7,832 bases of DNA from DAOTWY01 sp003696565 (lineage in GTDB: Bacteria > Chloroflexota > Anaerolineae > Aggregatilineales > Phototrophicaceae). Shown in pieces: positions 1 through 5,542 of this stretch. Location: the NCBI GenBank assembly GCA_034435635.1, contig DAOTWY010000098.1, positions 1 through 7,832 of the forward strand, given 5' to 3'. How positions within the stretch are numbered: position 1 is the first letter of the stretch; every line of letters begins with the position of its first letter. A program made the translations under genes and the position numbers. The notes below the pieces were generated by a model. It searched no databases, had not been told where the DNA came from, and was given only the letters and a program-made list of their open reading frames with translations.

Positions 1-552
1 ATCCCCTACAGATAACACCTCATCCACTATCAAAATTTCTGGGTCTAGGTGTGCGGCGACAGAGAACGCCAAGCGGGTATACATCCCGCTAGAATATCGT
101 TTTACTGGGGTGTCAATAAACTTTTCGACTTCTGCAAAGGCAACAATTTCATCAAATTTCTTTTTGATCTCTGCCCGTTTCATCCCTAAAATAGCTGCGT
201 TCATATAGATATTTTCACGCCCGGTTAATTCTGGATGAAACCCCGTCCCAACTTCCAACAGGCTTGAAACACGTCCATTAATTTCAATACGCCCAGTGGT
301 TGGATGTGTGATCCGCGATAAGATTTTAAGTAAGGTGCTTTTACCAGCCCCGTTGTGCCCAATAATACCTAAGACTTCTCCAGGCTGTACTTCTAGGTTG
401 ATGTCTTTTAACGCCCAAATCTCTTCCGGTTGATACCTACCCTGCCCCAGTCGGAACAGTTGCGTTAGGCGTTCCCGTAAAGAATCAGCACTGTTTGCCC
501 CTAGTATATATTTTTTGCTTAAGTTTTGGATTGAGATAGCTGGTTGAGTCAT
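1..552 (-). CDS. wzt: Polysaccharide ABC exporter, ATP-binding subunit (Wzt/TagH-like), C-terminal part cut by window edge
   Basis: This is the ATPase that powers export of a finished O-antigen, capsule or teichoic-type polymer through the membrane permease encoded just upstream. Only the first 184 residues are visible. In order they show the Wzt-typical N-terminal extension before the core (about 18-48), Walker A GHNGAGKST (65-73), the region LEVGTGFHPELTGREN around the Q-loop (99-114), the ABC signature YSSGMYTRLAF (153-163) and Walker B ILIVDE (173-178). The frame is open to base 1, so any H-loop and C-terminal glycan-binding domain lie outside. The ATG directly abuts the permease stop (TAA then ATG, no gap) with no clear Shine-Dalgarno site, so translation is probably coupled. 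The family call is firm. The polymer exported, and whether the protein is Wzt (with a carbohydrate-binding tail) or TagH-like, cannot be told here. Confidence 0.93.
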   Translation of the reverse strand, partial: MTQPAISIQNLSKKYILGANSADSLRERLTQLFRLGQGRYQPEEIWALKDINLEVQPGEVLGIIGHNGAGKSTLLKILSRITHPTTGRIEINGRVSSLLEVGTGFHPELTGRENIYMNAAILGMKRAEIKKKFDEIVAFAEVEKFIDTPVKRYSSGMYTRLAFSVAAHLDPEILIVDEVLSVGD

Positions 553-1389
553 TTAAATAAAATCTGCAAACGAACGTTCCATACGATTGAAAAAAATTAT
601 ACCACCCAATAAAAGCAATACTACCCCAATGAAGTTGAGAAGTAGAGTCCCACCATCAGGTGCTGCTGAGTCAATCATCGCCCACTGTGCCCCTTCAATC
701 ACGCCGACCATCGGATTAAGCCGATAAATTGTACGGATTATGCCTTCTGGAACCGTGGAGAGTGGATACATAATCGGCGTAATATACATCCAAATTTGCA
801 GTACAAATGGAATGATATGGTTGACATCACGATATCTGACATTCAGCGCAGAAAACCAGAGCGATACAGATAACGCTGTTAAAAATGCTAAACCGGCAAA
901 TGCAGGCATCAGAATGATCTGAGGTGGAATAGGAGTATTGAAGAGGATCATCACGATCAGCAAGATAATAAACGACAATAAAAAGTCAATAATTGGACTC
1001 AAAGTGCTTGAAATTGGAATAATGAGGCGCGGAAAATAGACTTTACTAACCAGCGCAGAATTATTAACAAGGCTTTGCCCCGCACCCGTCAATCCAGCAG
1101 AAAAATACCGCCAGTAGATCAACCCACTTAACACAAACACAGGATACGGAATATCGCCAGTATCAACCTTCAAAATTACACTAAACACAATTGTCATCAC
1201 AACCATGCTGGCAATCGGTTGTATCAACGCCCAGGCAACCCCAACAGCCGTTTGTTTGTAACGGACAATAATTTGCCGCCAAGTGAGGAAATACAACAAT
1301 TCACGGTATTCCCACAACTCTTTGAGCTTAAACCCTATTCCGTTTTGATTTGCATCAATAATCAGGCGATATTCTGTTTGTTCTGCCAT
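553..1389 (-). CDS. wzm: Polysaccharide ABC exporter, permease subunit (Wzm/TagG-like, ABC-2 type)
   Basis: This is the inner-membrane channel half of a Wzm/Wzt-type glycan exporter, 278 residues, which is normal for the family. After a soluble N-terminus comes the characteristic coupling segment LWEYRELLYFLTWR (25-38) followed by VRYKQTAVG (42-50). About six membrane segments follow, near 50-73, 83-103, 131-150, 158-181, 191-209 and 248-267. Conserved family stretches include YFPRLIIP (118-125), LNVRYRDV (182-189) and the C-terminal RMERSFADFI (269-278). The ATG at 1387-1389 is the first start in frame and gives the expected N-terminus; upstream pairing to 16S rRNA is weak. It is the first gene of a minus-strand unit with the ATPase, divergent from the sugar operon, which suggests that it exports a polymer containing the sugars made there. 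The substrate is inferred from context. Confidence 0.93.
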   Translation of the reverse strand: MAEQTEYRLIIDANQNGIGFKLKELWEYRELLYFLTWRQIIVRYKQTAVGVAWALIQPIASMVVMTIVFSVILKVDTGDIPYPVFVLSGLIYWRYFSAGLTGAGQSLVNNSALVSKVYFPRLIIPISSTLSPIIDFLLSFIILLIVMILFNTPIPPQIILMPAFAGLAFLTALSVSLWFSALNVRYRDVNHIIPFVLQIWMYITPIMYPLSTVPEGIIRTIYRLNPMVGVIEGAQWAMIDSAAPDGGTLLLNFIGVVLLLLGGIIFFNRMERSFADFI

Positions 1390-1527
1390 ATAATTTCTAG
1401 GTAATACCGTTAGTTTATTCCCGCTATTTTGCGTTTAAATCTTTAAAAAAACTACCCACAATAGACAAAAACCAAGATTTTCCTGTAAACTACACGTTTG
1501 TCAAGCAGTAATTCTAGGAGCAACCTC
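1390..1527. promoter_or_regulatory. Divergent control region between exporter and sugar-nucleotide operon
   Basis: This is the longest stretch in the window without a confident gene, and it must drive both the exporter pair (leftward) and the five-gene sugar operon (rightward). It is A+T-rich, with two copies of TTTAAA separated by 2 nt (1434-1439 and 1442-1447). A rightward promoter can be proposed (separate entry). I found no convincing leftward -35/-10 pair; TAAACT on the minus strand (revcomp of 1413-1418) is a possible -10, but its upstream hexamer is poor. No operator, riboswitch or RNA gene is recognisable. Confidence 0.6.
1462..1491 (+). promoter_or_regulatory. Putative sigma-70-like promoter of the sugar-nucleotide operon
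   Basis: TAGACA at 1462-1467 (5 of 6 to TTGACA) and TAAACT at 1486-1491 (4 of 6 to TATAAT) are separated by 18 nt. Transcription would start near 1498, leaving a leader of about 30 nt that contains AGGAG at 1516-1520. The placement matters for the first gene: the TTG at 1498 would sit at the transcription start, whereas the ATT at 1528 would have a normal leader. Inferred from consensus matching only. Confidence 0.4.
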
Positions 1528-2460
1528 ATTAAAGCGTTAGTTACAGGTGGAGCCGGTTTCATTGGCTCAAATATTGTAAAACTGCTATATCAAGAACAGC
1601 ATGAAGTTGTCGTACTAGATAACTTGCTCTCCGGCTATCAGGAAAATCTTGCACCATTTCCTGATATTTGTTTTATTCAGGGAGATATTCGTGACGAAAA
1701 AATCGTCAACACTGCCATGCAGGGCGTGGATGTTGTGTTTCATCTAGCTGCATCTGTTGGGAATAAACGCAGTATTGACCATCCTATTGAAGATGCTGAG
1801 ATTAATGTTATTGGCACATTGCGCATTTTAGAAGCCATGCGCCAACACAATGTTTCACGCATTGTGTCTACATCATCCGCCGGCATTTTTGGTGAATTAA
1901 AAACCTTGCCGATCGACGAATTACACCCGATTGATCCTGATTCTCCATATGGTGCAACAAAACTCGCATCCGAAAAATTGGTATTGGCATACGGTAAGTT
2001 GTATGGTATCCAGGCAGTTTGCCTGCGTTATTTCAATGTTTATGGCGTTAACCAACGCTTTGATGCCTATGGCAATGTCATCCCGATATTTGCTTATCAA
2101 ATGATTAACCATAAGCCCATCACCATCTTTGGTGATGGAGAACAAACTCGTGATTTTGTTAATGTCTACGATGTAGCACGTGCCAACTATTTAGCTGCCA
2201 TGAGTGATGCATCTGGCGCGTTCAATTTAGGAAGTGGCACACGTATCACAATTAATCATCTTGTGGAATTGATGAGCCAAACATCAGGGATTAAGCCACA
2301 AGTCACATATGGACCACCCCGCCCTGGTGATGTCCGGCATAGCCTTGCAGATATCTCCGCTGCTGCAAAAGCCTTTGGCTACGAGCCAATTGTGGATTTG
2401 AAAACCGGGCTAGCAGAATACATGGAATGGGCAAAGGTAGCCTTGAAAGAAGCTGAATGA
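1498..2460 (+). CDS. NAD-dependent sugar-nucleotide epimerase/dehydratase (GalE/WbpP-like extended SDR)
   Basis: This cytoplasmic extended SDR probably interconverts UDP-sugars at C4, such as UDP-Glc/UDP-Gal or their N-acetyl forms. Numbered from TTG-1498, it has the NAD-binding GGAGFIG (17-23), the adenosine-binding D41-N42, the catalytic-loop Ser in STSSAGIFG (124-132), the catalytic pair Y151/K155 in YGATK, RYFNVYG (177-183), and the substrate-side FGDGEQTRDFV (211-221) and RPGDVRHS (275-282). The length of 310-320 residues is usual. Coordinates use the outermost conventional start. However, TTG-1498 has no Shine-Dalgarno site and adds ten non-conserved residues. The family's usual start aligns with ATT at 1528-1530, which sits 7 nt after AGGAG, and I favour initiation there. 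It is the first gene of the operon and its stop overlaps the next start (ATGA). Exact substrate cannot be fixed; a 4,6-dehydratase or uronate epimerase role is less likely but not excluded. Confidence 0.88.
   Translation: MSSSNSRSNLIKALVTGGAGFIGSNIVKLLYQEQHEVVVLDNLLSGYQENLAPFPDICFIQGDIRDEKIVNTAMQGVDVVFHLAASVGNKRSIDHPIEDAEINVIGTLRILEAMRQHNVSRIVSTSSAGIFGELKTLPIDELHPIDPDSPYGATKLASEKLVLAYGKLYGIQAVCLRYFNVYGVNQRFDAYGNVIPIFAYQMINHKPITIFGDGEQTRDFVNVYDVARANYLAAMSDASGAFNLGSGTRITINHLVELMSQTSGIKPQVTYGPPRPGDVRHSLADISAAAKAFGYEPIVDLKTGLAEYMEWAKVALKEAE
1516..1530 (+). promoter_or_regulatory. Shine-Dalgarno site and probable ATT start codon of the GalE-like gene
   Basis: AGGAG (1516-1520) is followed by a 7-nt spacer and ATT (1528-1530), in frame with the epimerase. 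The residue after ATT begins KALVTGGAGFIG, exactly where homologous proteins normally begin with Met. The frame is closed by TAA at 1486-1488, and the only ATG/GTG/TTG between that stop and the nucleotide-binding motif is TTG-1498, which has no ribosome-binding site. ATT is a known but rare bacterial start (E. coli infC). A base error turning ATG into ATT would look identical. Confidence 0.55.
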
Positions 2461-3338
2461 TGCGTATTTTGATTATTGGCGCGGCTGGTATGCTTGGGCA
2501 TAAGCTTTATCAGCTATATCATGAGCAATATGATGTCTATGGGACGGTTCGCCAACCTTTTTCAACCTATAAAAAATTTGGCATCTTTGACCAAGAGCGT
2601 ATCATCACAGGTGTTGATGCAGAAAATTTTAACACAATTATCCGCGCAGTTGGGCAAGTTAAACCGGATATTATCATCAACTGTGTCGGTATCATCAAAC
2701 AGTTAAAGGCAAGCAAAGACCCGCTACCTAGCATCAAAATTAACGCTCTTTTGCCGCATCAACTGGCTGATTTAAGTGCAGCTGCTCATGCACGTTTCAT
2801 TCACATCAGCACAGATTGTGTCTTTAATGGACGTGGGACAATGTATACTGAAGACTCCCCATCTGATGCCGAAGACCTCTATGGGCGTACAAAATTTTTA
2901 GGTGAGGTTGATTATCCCCACGCGCTGACTTTACGAACATCTATTATTGGACGGGAATTAAGTACACGCTCCGGGCTGGTTGAGTGGTTTTTAAGCAACC
3001 CACCAGGCAGTACCGTAAAAGGGTTCAAACAGGCTATTTATACAGGCTTCACAACGCTAGCTTTGGCAACAATCATTAGCCAGGTGATTGACCATCACCC
3101 TACCCTGCATGGAGTATATCATGTGTCGTCAGACCCAATCAATAAATATGATCTGTTACATTTGATTAAAGACGCTTATGGAGTCAACATCAATATTGAA
3201 CCAGATGAAACAGTCCAAATTGATCGCAGCTTGGATAGCACAAAATTCCGGCAAGCAATCGGGTTTCAACCACCAGCGTGGGAAGTTATGATCCAGCAAA
3301 TGGCAACAGACCCGACACCCTATGAAAATTGGAAATGA
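2457..3338 (+). CDS. RmlD-like NAD(P)H-dependent sugar-nucleotide 4-reductase (WbvR-like, no cupin domain)
   Basis: Predicted cytoplasmic reductase that reduces the 4-keto group of the UDP-2-acetamido-2,6-dideoxy-L-hexos-4-ulose made by the dehydratase encoded next. The 293 residues resemble dTDP-4-dehydrorhamnose reductase: nucleotide-binding GAAGMLG (8-14), INCVGIIKQ (74-82), STDCVFNG (118-125) with the likely catalytic Thr119, and the pair Y142/K146 in YGRTK. Downstream come LRTSIIGREL (159-168), YHVSSDPINKYDLL (221-234) and a C-terminal FRQAIGFQPP (264-273). The protein ends straight after the SDR domain. It lacks the C-terminal cupin (3-epimerase) domain found in the roughly 370-residue CapF/WbjC enzymes of UDP-L-FucNAc synthesis. 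ATG-2457 overlaps the preceding TGA; an adjacent in-frame ATG at 2460 is equally possible. The family call is firm. The precise product (L-RhaNAc versus L-PneNAc configuration) is inferred from family resemblance. Confidence 0.85.
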   Translation: MMRILIIGAAGMLGHKLYQLYHEQYDVYGTVRQPFSTYKKFGIFDQERIITGVDAENFNTIIRAVGQVKPDIIINCVGIIKQLKASKDPLPSIKINALLPHQLADLSAAAHARFIHISTDCVFNGRGTMYTEDSPSDAEDLYGRTKFLGEVDYPHALTLRTSIIGRELSTRSGLVEWFLSNPPGSTVKGFKQAIYTGFTTLALATIISQVIDHHPTLHGVYHVSSDPINKYDLLHLIKDAYGVNINIEPDETVQIDRSLDSTKFRQAIGFQPPAWEVMIQQMATDPTPYENWK

Positions 3339-3344
3339 GTAGTA

Positions 3345-3361
3345 AAAGGAAACAAGCAATG
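3345..3361 (+). promoter_or_regulatory. Ribosome-binding site deciding the start of the 4,6-dehydratase gene
   Basis: AAAGGA (3345-3350) lies 8 nt before ATG-3359. Two upstream in-frame alternatives exist: TTG-3329, and ATG-3335, which overlaps the preceding TGA. Neither has a comparable site, and both would add a lysine-rich tail not seen in the family. ATG-3359 yields an N-terminus beginning about 12 residues before TGGTGSFG, as expected. Confidence 0.75.
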
Positions 3362-4405
3362 ACGCTTCCACTTGAAGGTAAACGCATTCTGATTACTGGC
3401 GGGACTGGCTCTTTTGGGCAAGTTGTCGTTAAACGATTGCTTTCTGGTGAAATGGGACAACCAGAAAACATCACGGTTTTCTCTCGTGATGAGGCAAAAC
3501 AACATTATATGCGGCTTTCGTATATCAACCGTGAAGCAGCCACCGATGAGATCATTTTTGAAAATTTCAAACGGTTGTTGCGCTTCCGTATTGGTGACAT
3601 TCGTGATCCGCTTTCGGTCTTATCTGCTGTAAGAGAGGCGGATGTCGTCATTCATGCCGCGGCATTAAAGCAAGTTCCAACTTGTGAATATTTCCCAGGG
3701 CAGGCAGTACAAACCAATATCATGGGGGCACAAAATATTGTTAATGCCACACGGTCTAACGAAACAAACGTAGAAACTGTGGTTGCCCTATCAACTGATA
3801 AAGCTTGCAAACCGATTAATGTCATGGGAATGACCAAAGCGATCATGGAGCGGATCATCGTGGAAGGCAACATGTGGAATGATACGCGCCTGGTGGCTGT
3901 CCGATATGGCAATGTGATCGCGTCTCGCGGGTCTGTTGTGCCTCTGTTCTTAGGGCAAATCAAAAATGGTGGACCCGTAACAATCACAGATGTTAACATG
4001 ACCCGCTTTTTACTGAGTTTGAATAAAGCGGTTGATACTGTTTTTGCAGCGATCAAAGGCGCACAACCAGGCGAATTATATATCCCCCAAGTGCCCGCTG
4101 CGAAAATCACAGACTTAGCAGCCGCCTTAATTGGTGACCAAGAGATTGAAATCAAAGTAACAGGGATACGCCCCGGCGAAAAAATTCATGAAATTCTTGT
4201 ATCTGAGGAAGAAGCACATCAAACGATTGAGCGTGATGGATATTACGTCATTCGCCCAATGTTGCCAGAACTGCAAAATGAACCATTAGGGGAACCTGCT
4301 TTAACTGGCGAGTACTCTTCTTCTAACACAACCCTAGGGGTGACAGAACTGCGTGACCTGCTTCAGGAATATATTGAAGAGCATCGCATGGGAGAAAAAG
4401 CCTAA
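3359..4405 (+). CDS. UDP-N-acetylglucosamine 4,6-dehydratase, inverting type (FlaA1/CapE/WbjB/WbvB-like)
   Basis: First committed enzyme of the L-amino-sugar branch. It oxidises UDP-D-GlcNAc at C4, removes water across C5-C6 and inverts C5, giving a UDP-2-acetamido-2,6-dideoxy-L-hexos-4-ulose. The protein has 348 residues from the favoured ATG. It shows nucleotide-binding TGGTGSFG (13-20), FSRDE (41-45), GDIRD (79-83), HAAALKQVP (99-107), STDK (145-148), then M156-x3-K160 in NVMGMTK where ordinary SDRs have Tyr-x3-Lys, RYGNV (182-186) and RPGEK (271-275). The Ser/Met/Lys arrangement is known from WbpM and CapE of this family. The short soluble form, with no N-terminal membrane region, matches CapE/WbjB rather than WbpM. 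Lying between a reductase and a 2-epimerase, it completes the three-enzyme set. An alternative role in pseudaminic acid synthesis (PseB) is unlikely, because PseC, PseH and PseG partners are absent here. Confidence 0.9.
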   Translation: MTLPLEGKRILITGGTGSFGQVVVKRLLSGEMGQPENITVFSRDEAKQHYMRLSYINREAATDEIIFENFKRLLRFRIGDIRDPLSVLSAVREADVVIHAAALKQVPTCEYFPGQAVQTNIMGAQNIVNATRSNETNVETVVALSTDKACKPINVMGMTKAIMERIIVEGNMWNDTRLVAVRYGNVIASRGSVVPLFLGQIKNGGPVTITDVNMTRFLLSLNKAVDTVFAAIKGAQPGELYIPQVPAAKITDLAAALIGDQEIEIKVTGIRPGEKIHEILVSEEEAHQTIERDGYYVIRPMLPELQNEPLGEPALTGEYSSSNTTLGVTELRDLLQEYIEEHRMGEKA

Positions 4406-4425
4406 CCATCACGTCACTCACTTAA

Positions 4426-4450
4426 GCTGGAGACCTTCCAGCACGGAGGT
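4426..4450 (+). promoter_or_regulatory. Leader hairpin abutting a strong Shine-Dalgarno site before the 2-epimerase gene
   Basis: The 48-nt gap 4406-4453 is the only sizeable one inside the operon. GCTGGA (4426-4431) and TCCAGC (4437-4442) form a perfect 6-bp stem with a 5-nt loop, ending 2 nt before GGAGGT (4445-4450), which lies 3 nt before ATG-4454. ACCTTCC (4433-4439) can instead pair with GGAGGT, with one bulge and a 5-nt loop, so the two folds exclude one another. Either the hairpin keeps the ribosome site open or the alternative closes it. No T-run follows, so this is not a terminator. The complementarity is directly visible; the regulatory role is inference. Confidence 0.4.
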
Positions 4451-4453
4451 TTT

Positions 4454-5542
4454 ATGAAAGTCCTGACAATTTTAGGAACCCGCCCGGAAATCATCCGGCT
4501 GAGTCGGGTTATTGCGCTGCTAGATACCCTGTGTGACCATGTGTTAGTTCATACAGGGCAAAATTTTGATTTCAACCTCAACGATGTGTTTTTTCAGCAA
4601 TTAGGTGTGCGCGAAGCCGATCATTACATGAACGTTCAGGCTGATTCGTTTGGTAGCCAGATTGGGCAAATTTTAACCAAGACAGAACACATCATCCGCG
4701 AAGAAAAACCCGATCGGGTGTTAATTTTGGGTGATACAAACAGCGCGTTAAGTGCCATCATCGCCAAGCGGATGGGAATCCCGGTTTATCATATGGAAGC
4801 AGGGAACCGCTGTTATGATGACCGCGTACCAGAAGAGGTCAATCGTCGTATCATCGACCATGCTAGCGATATTTTGATGCCATATACACACCGTAGTAAA
4901 GATAATCTGATACGTGAAGGTATTGAACGACACCGAATTTACGTCACAGGCAACCCAATTTATGAAGTGCTAGAACACTATCAGGCACAAATTGATGCTA
5001 GCTCAGTCTTAGATGACATGGGCTTAAAGGCTGGCGAGTTCTTTTTAGTGACGATGCACCGCGCGGAAAATGTTGATGAAAAAGCGCGACTTATTGGGCT
5101 TATTGAAGGGTTACAAGCAATTGGCTCAACTTATCAGCAGCCGGTTGTTGTGAGTTTGCATCCACGTACGAAAAGCAAGTTAGAACGCTTTCATGTCAAA
5201 ATCGACGAAACCTACTTGCGCTTCATGACTCCCCTGCCCTTTTTTGAGTTCGTCAAGCTAGAAAAGACCGCACGTTGTGTTATTAGTGATAGCGGGACCG
5301 TGCAGGAAGAGTGTGCCATTTTTGGCGTGCCGAATGTAACGATCCGTGATGTAACTGAACGGGCAGAAACCGTTGAAGTTGGTAGCAACATCTTGGCTGG
5401 CGGCAATAAAGATGATCTGTTACGGGCAGTCAACGTTGTTCTCAATACCAGTTTGAAATGGGAAGCCCCAGAAGAATATCTGGTTGCAGATGTCTCCCGC
5501 ACAGTAGTTAAGATTGTGCTTGGGTATCACTTCATTGCCTAA
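4454..5542 (+). CDS. wecB: Non-hydrolysing UDP-GlcNAc 2-epimerase family enzyme (WecB fold; WbjD/CapG/FnlC-like)
   Basis: Cytoplasmic GT-B-fold enzyme that inverts C2 of a UDP-2-acetamido sugar by transient UDP elimination. In this operon it most likely works last, on the reduced L-sugar, as WbjD, CapG and WbvD do. The full-length protein (362 residues) has GTRPEII (8-14), GDTNSAL (93-99, Asp94), HMEAGNRC (113-120, Glu115), VPEEVNRRIIDH (125-136, Glu127), GNPI (166-169), MHRAEN (201-206, His202), SLHPRTK (234-240), SDSGTVQEEC (278-287) and RAETVEVGSN (303-312). HMEAGNRC, where ordinary WecB has a HVEAGLRT-like motif, is a mark of the L-amino-sugar subtype as I recall it. ATG-4454 has a strong Shine-Dalgarno site. 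The stop TAA shares its last A with the next ATG. A plain WecB role (UDP-ManNAc synthesis) remains possible, since the fold is shared; the symbol names the fold family, not a proven substrate. Confidence 0.92.
   Translation: MKVLTILGTRPEIIRLSRVIALLDTLCDHVLVHTGQNFDFNLNDVFFQQLGVREADHYMNVQADSFGSQIGQILTKTEHIIREEKPDRVLILGDTNSALSAIIAKRMGIPVYHMEAGNRCYDDRVPEEVNRRIIDHASDILMPYTHRSKDNLIREGIERHRIYVTGNPIYEVLEHYQAQIDASSVLDDMGLKAGEFFLVTMHRAENVDEKARLIGLIEGLQAIGSTYQQPVVVSLHPRTKSKLERFHVKIDETYLRFMTPLPFFEFVKLEKTARCVISDSGTVQEECAIFGVPNVTIRDVTERAETVEVGSNILAGGNKDDLLRAVNVVLNTSLKWEAPEEYLVADVSRTVVKIVLGYHFIA

Noticed and set aside
1434..1447. Paired TTTAAA words as an operator
   Set aside because: TTTAAA is its own reverse complement and common in A+T-rich DNA. 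Two copies 2 nt apart are not enough to claim a binding site.
3329..3358. Upstream starts TTG-3329 and ATG-3335 for the 4,6-dehydratase
   Set aside because: They add a Lys-rich extension absent from the family and lack a Shine-Dalgarno site, while ATG-3359 has AAAGGA at good spacing.
3320..3360. A frameshifted or lost cupin domain at the end of the RmlD-like reductase
   Set aside because: Only 20 nt separate its stop from the next start, and no cupin-like His/Glu pattern is found in any frame there. The protein ends naturally as a single-domain RmlD-like enzyme.
3652..4155. Minus-strand open frame of 167 codons opposite the 4,6-dehydratase gene
   Set aside because: It lies wholly inside a gene with clear motifs on the other strand, has no recognisable motif or good ribosome-binding site, and its composition is that of a reversed reading of the real gene.
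5212..5502. Minus-strand open frame of 96 codons opposite the 2-epimerase gene
   Set aside because: It is antisense to the conserved SDSGTVQEEC region. The Ser/Thr/Arg-rich translation is typical of a shadow frame.
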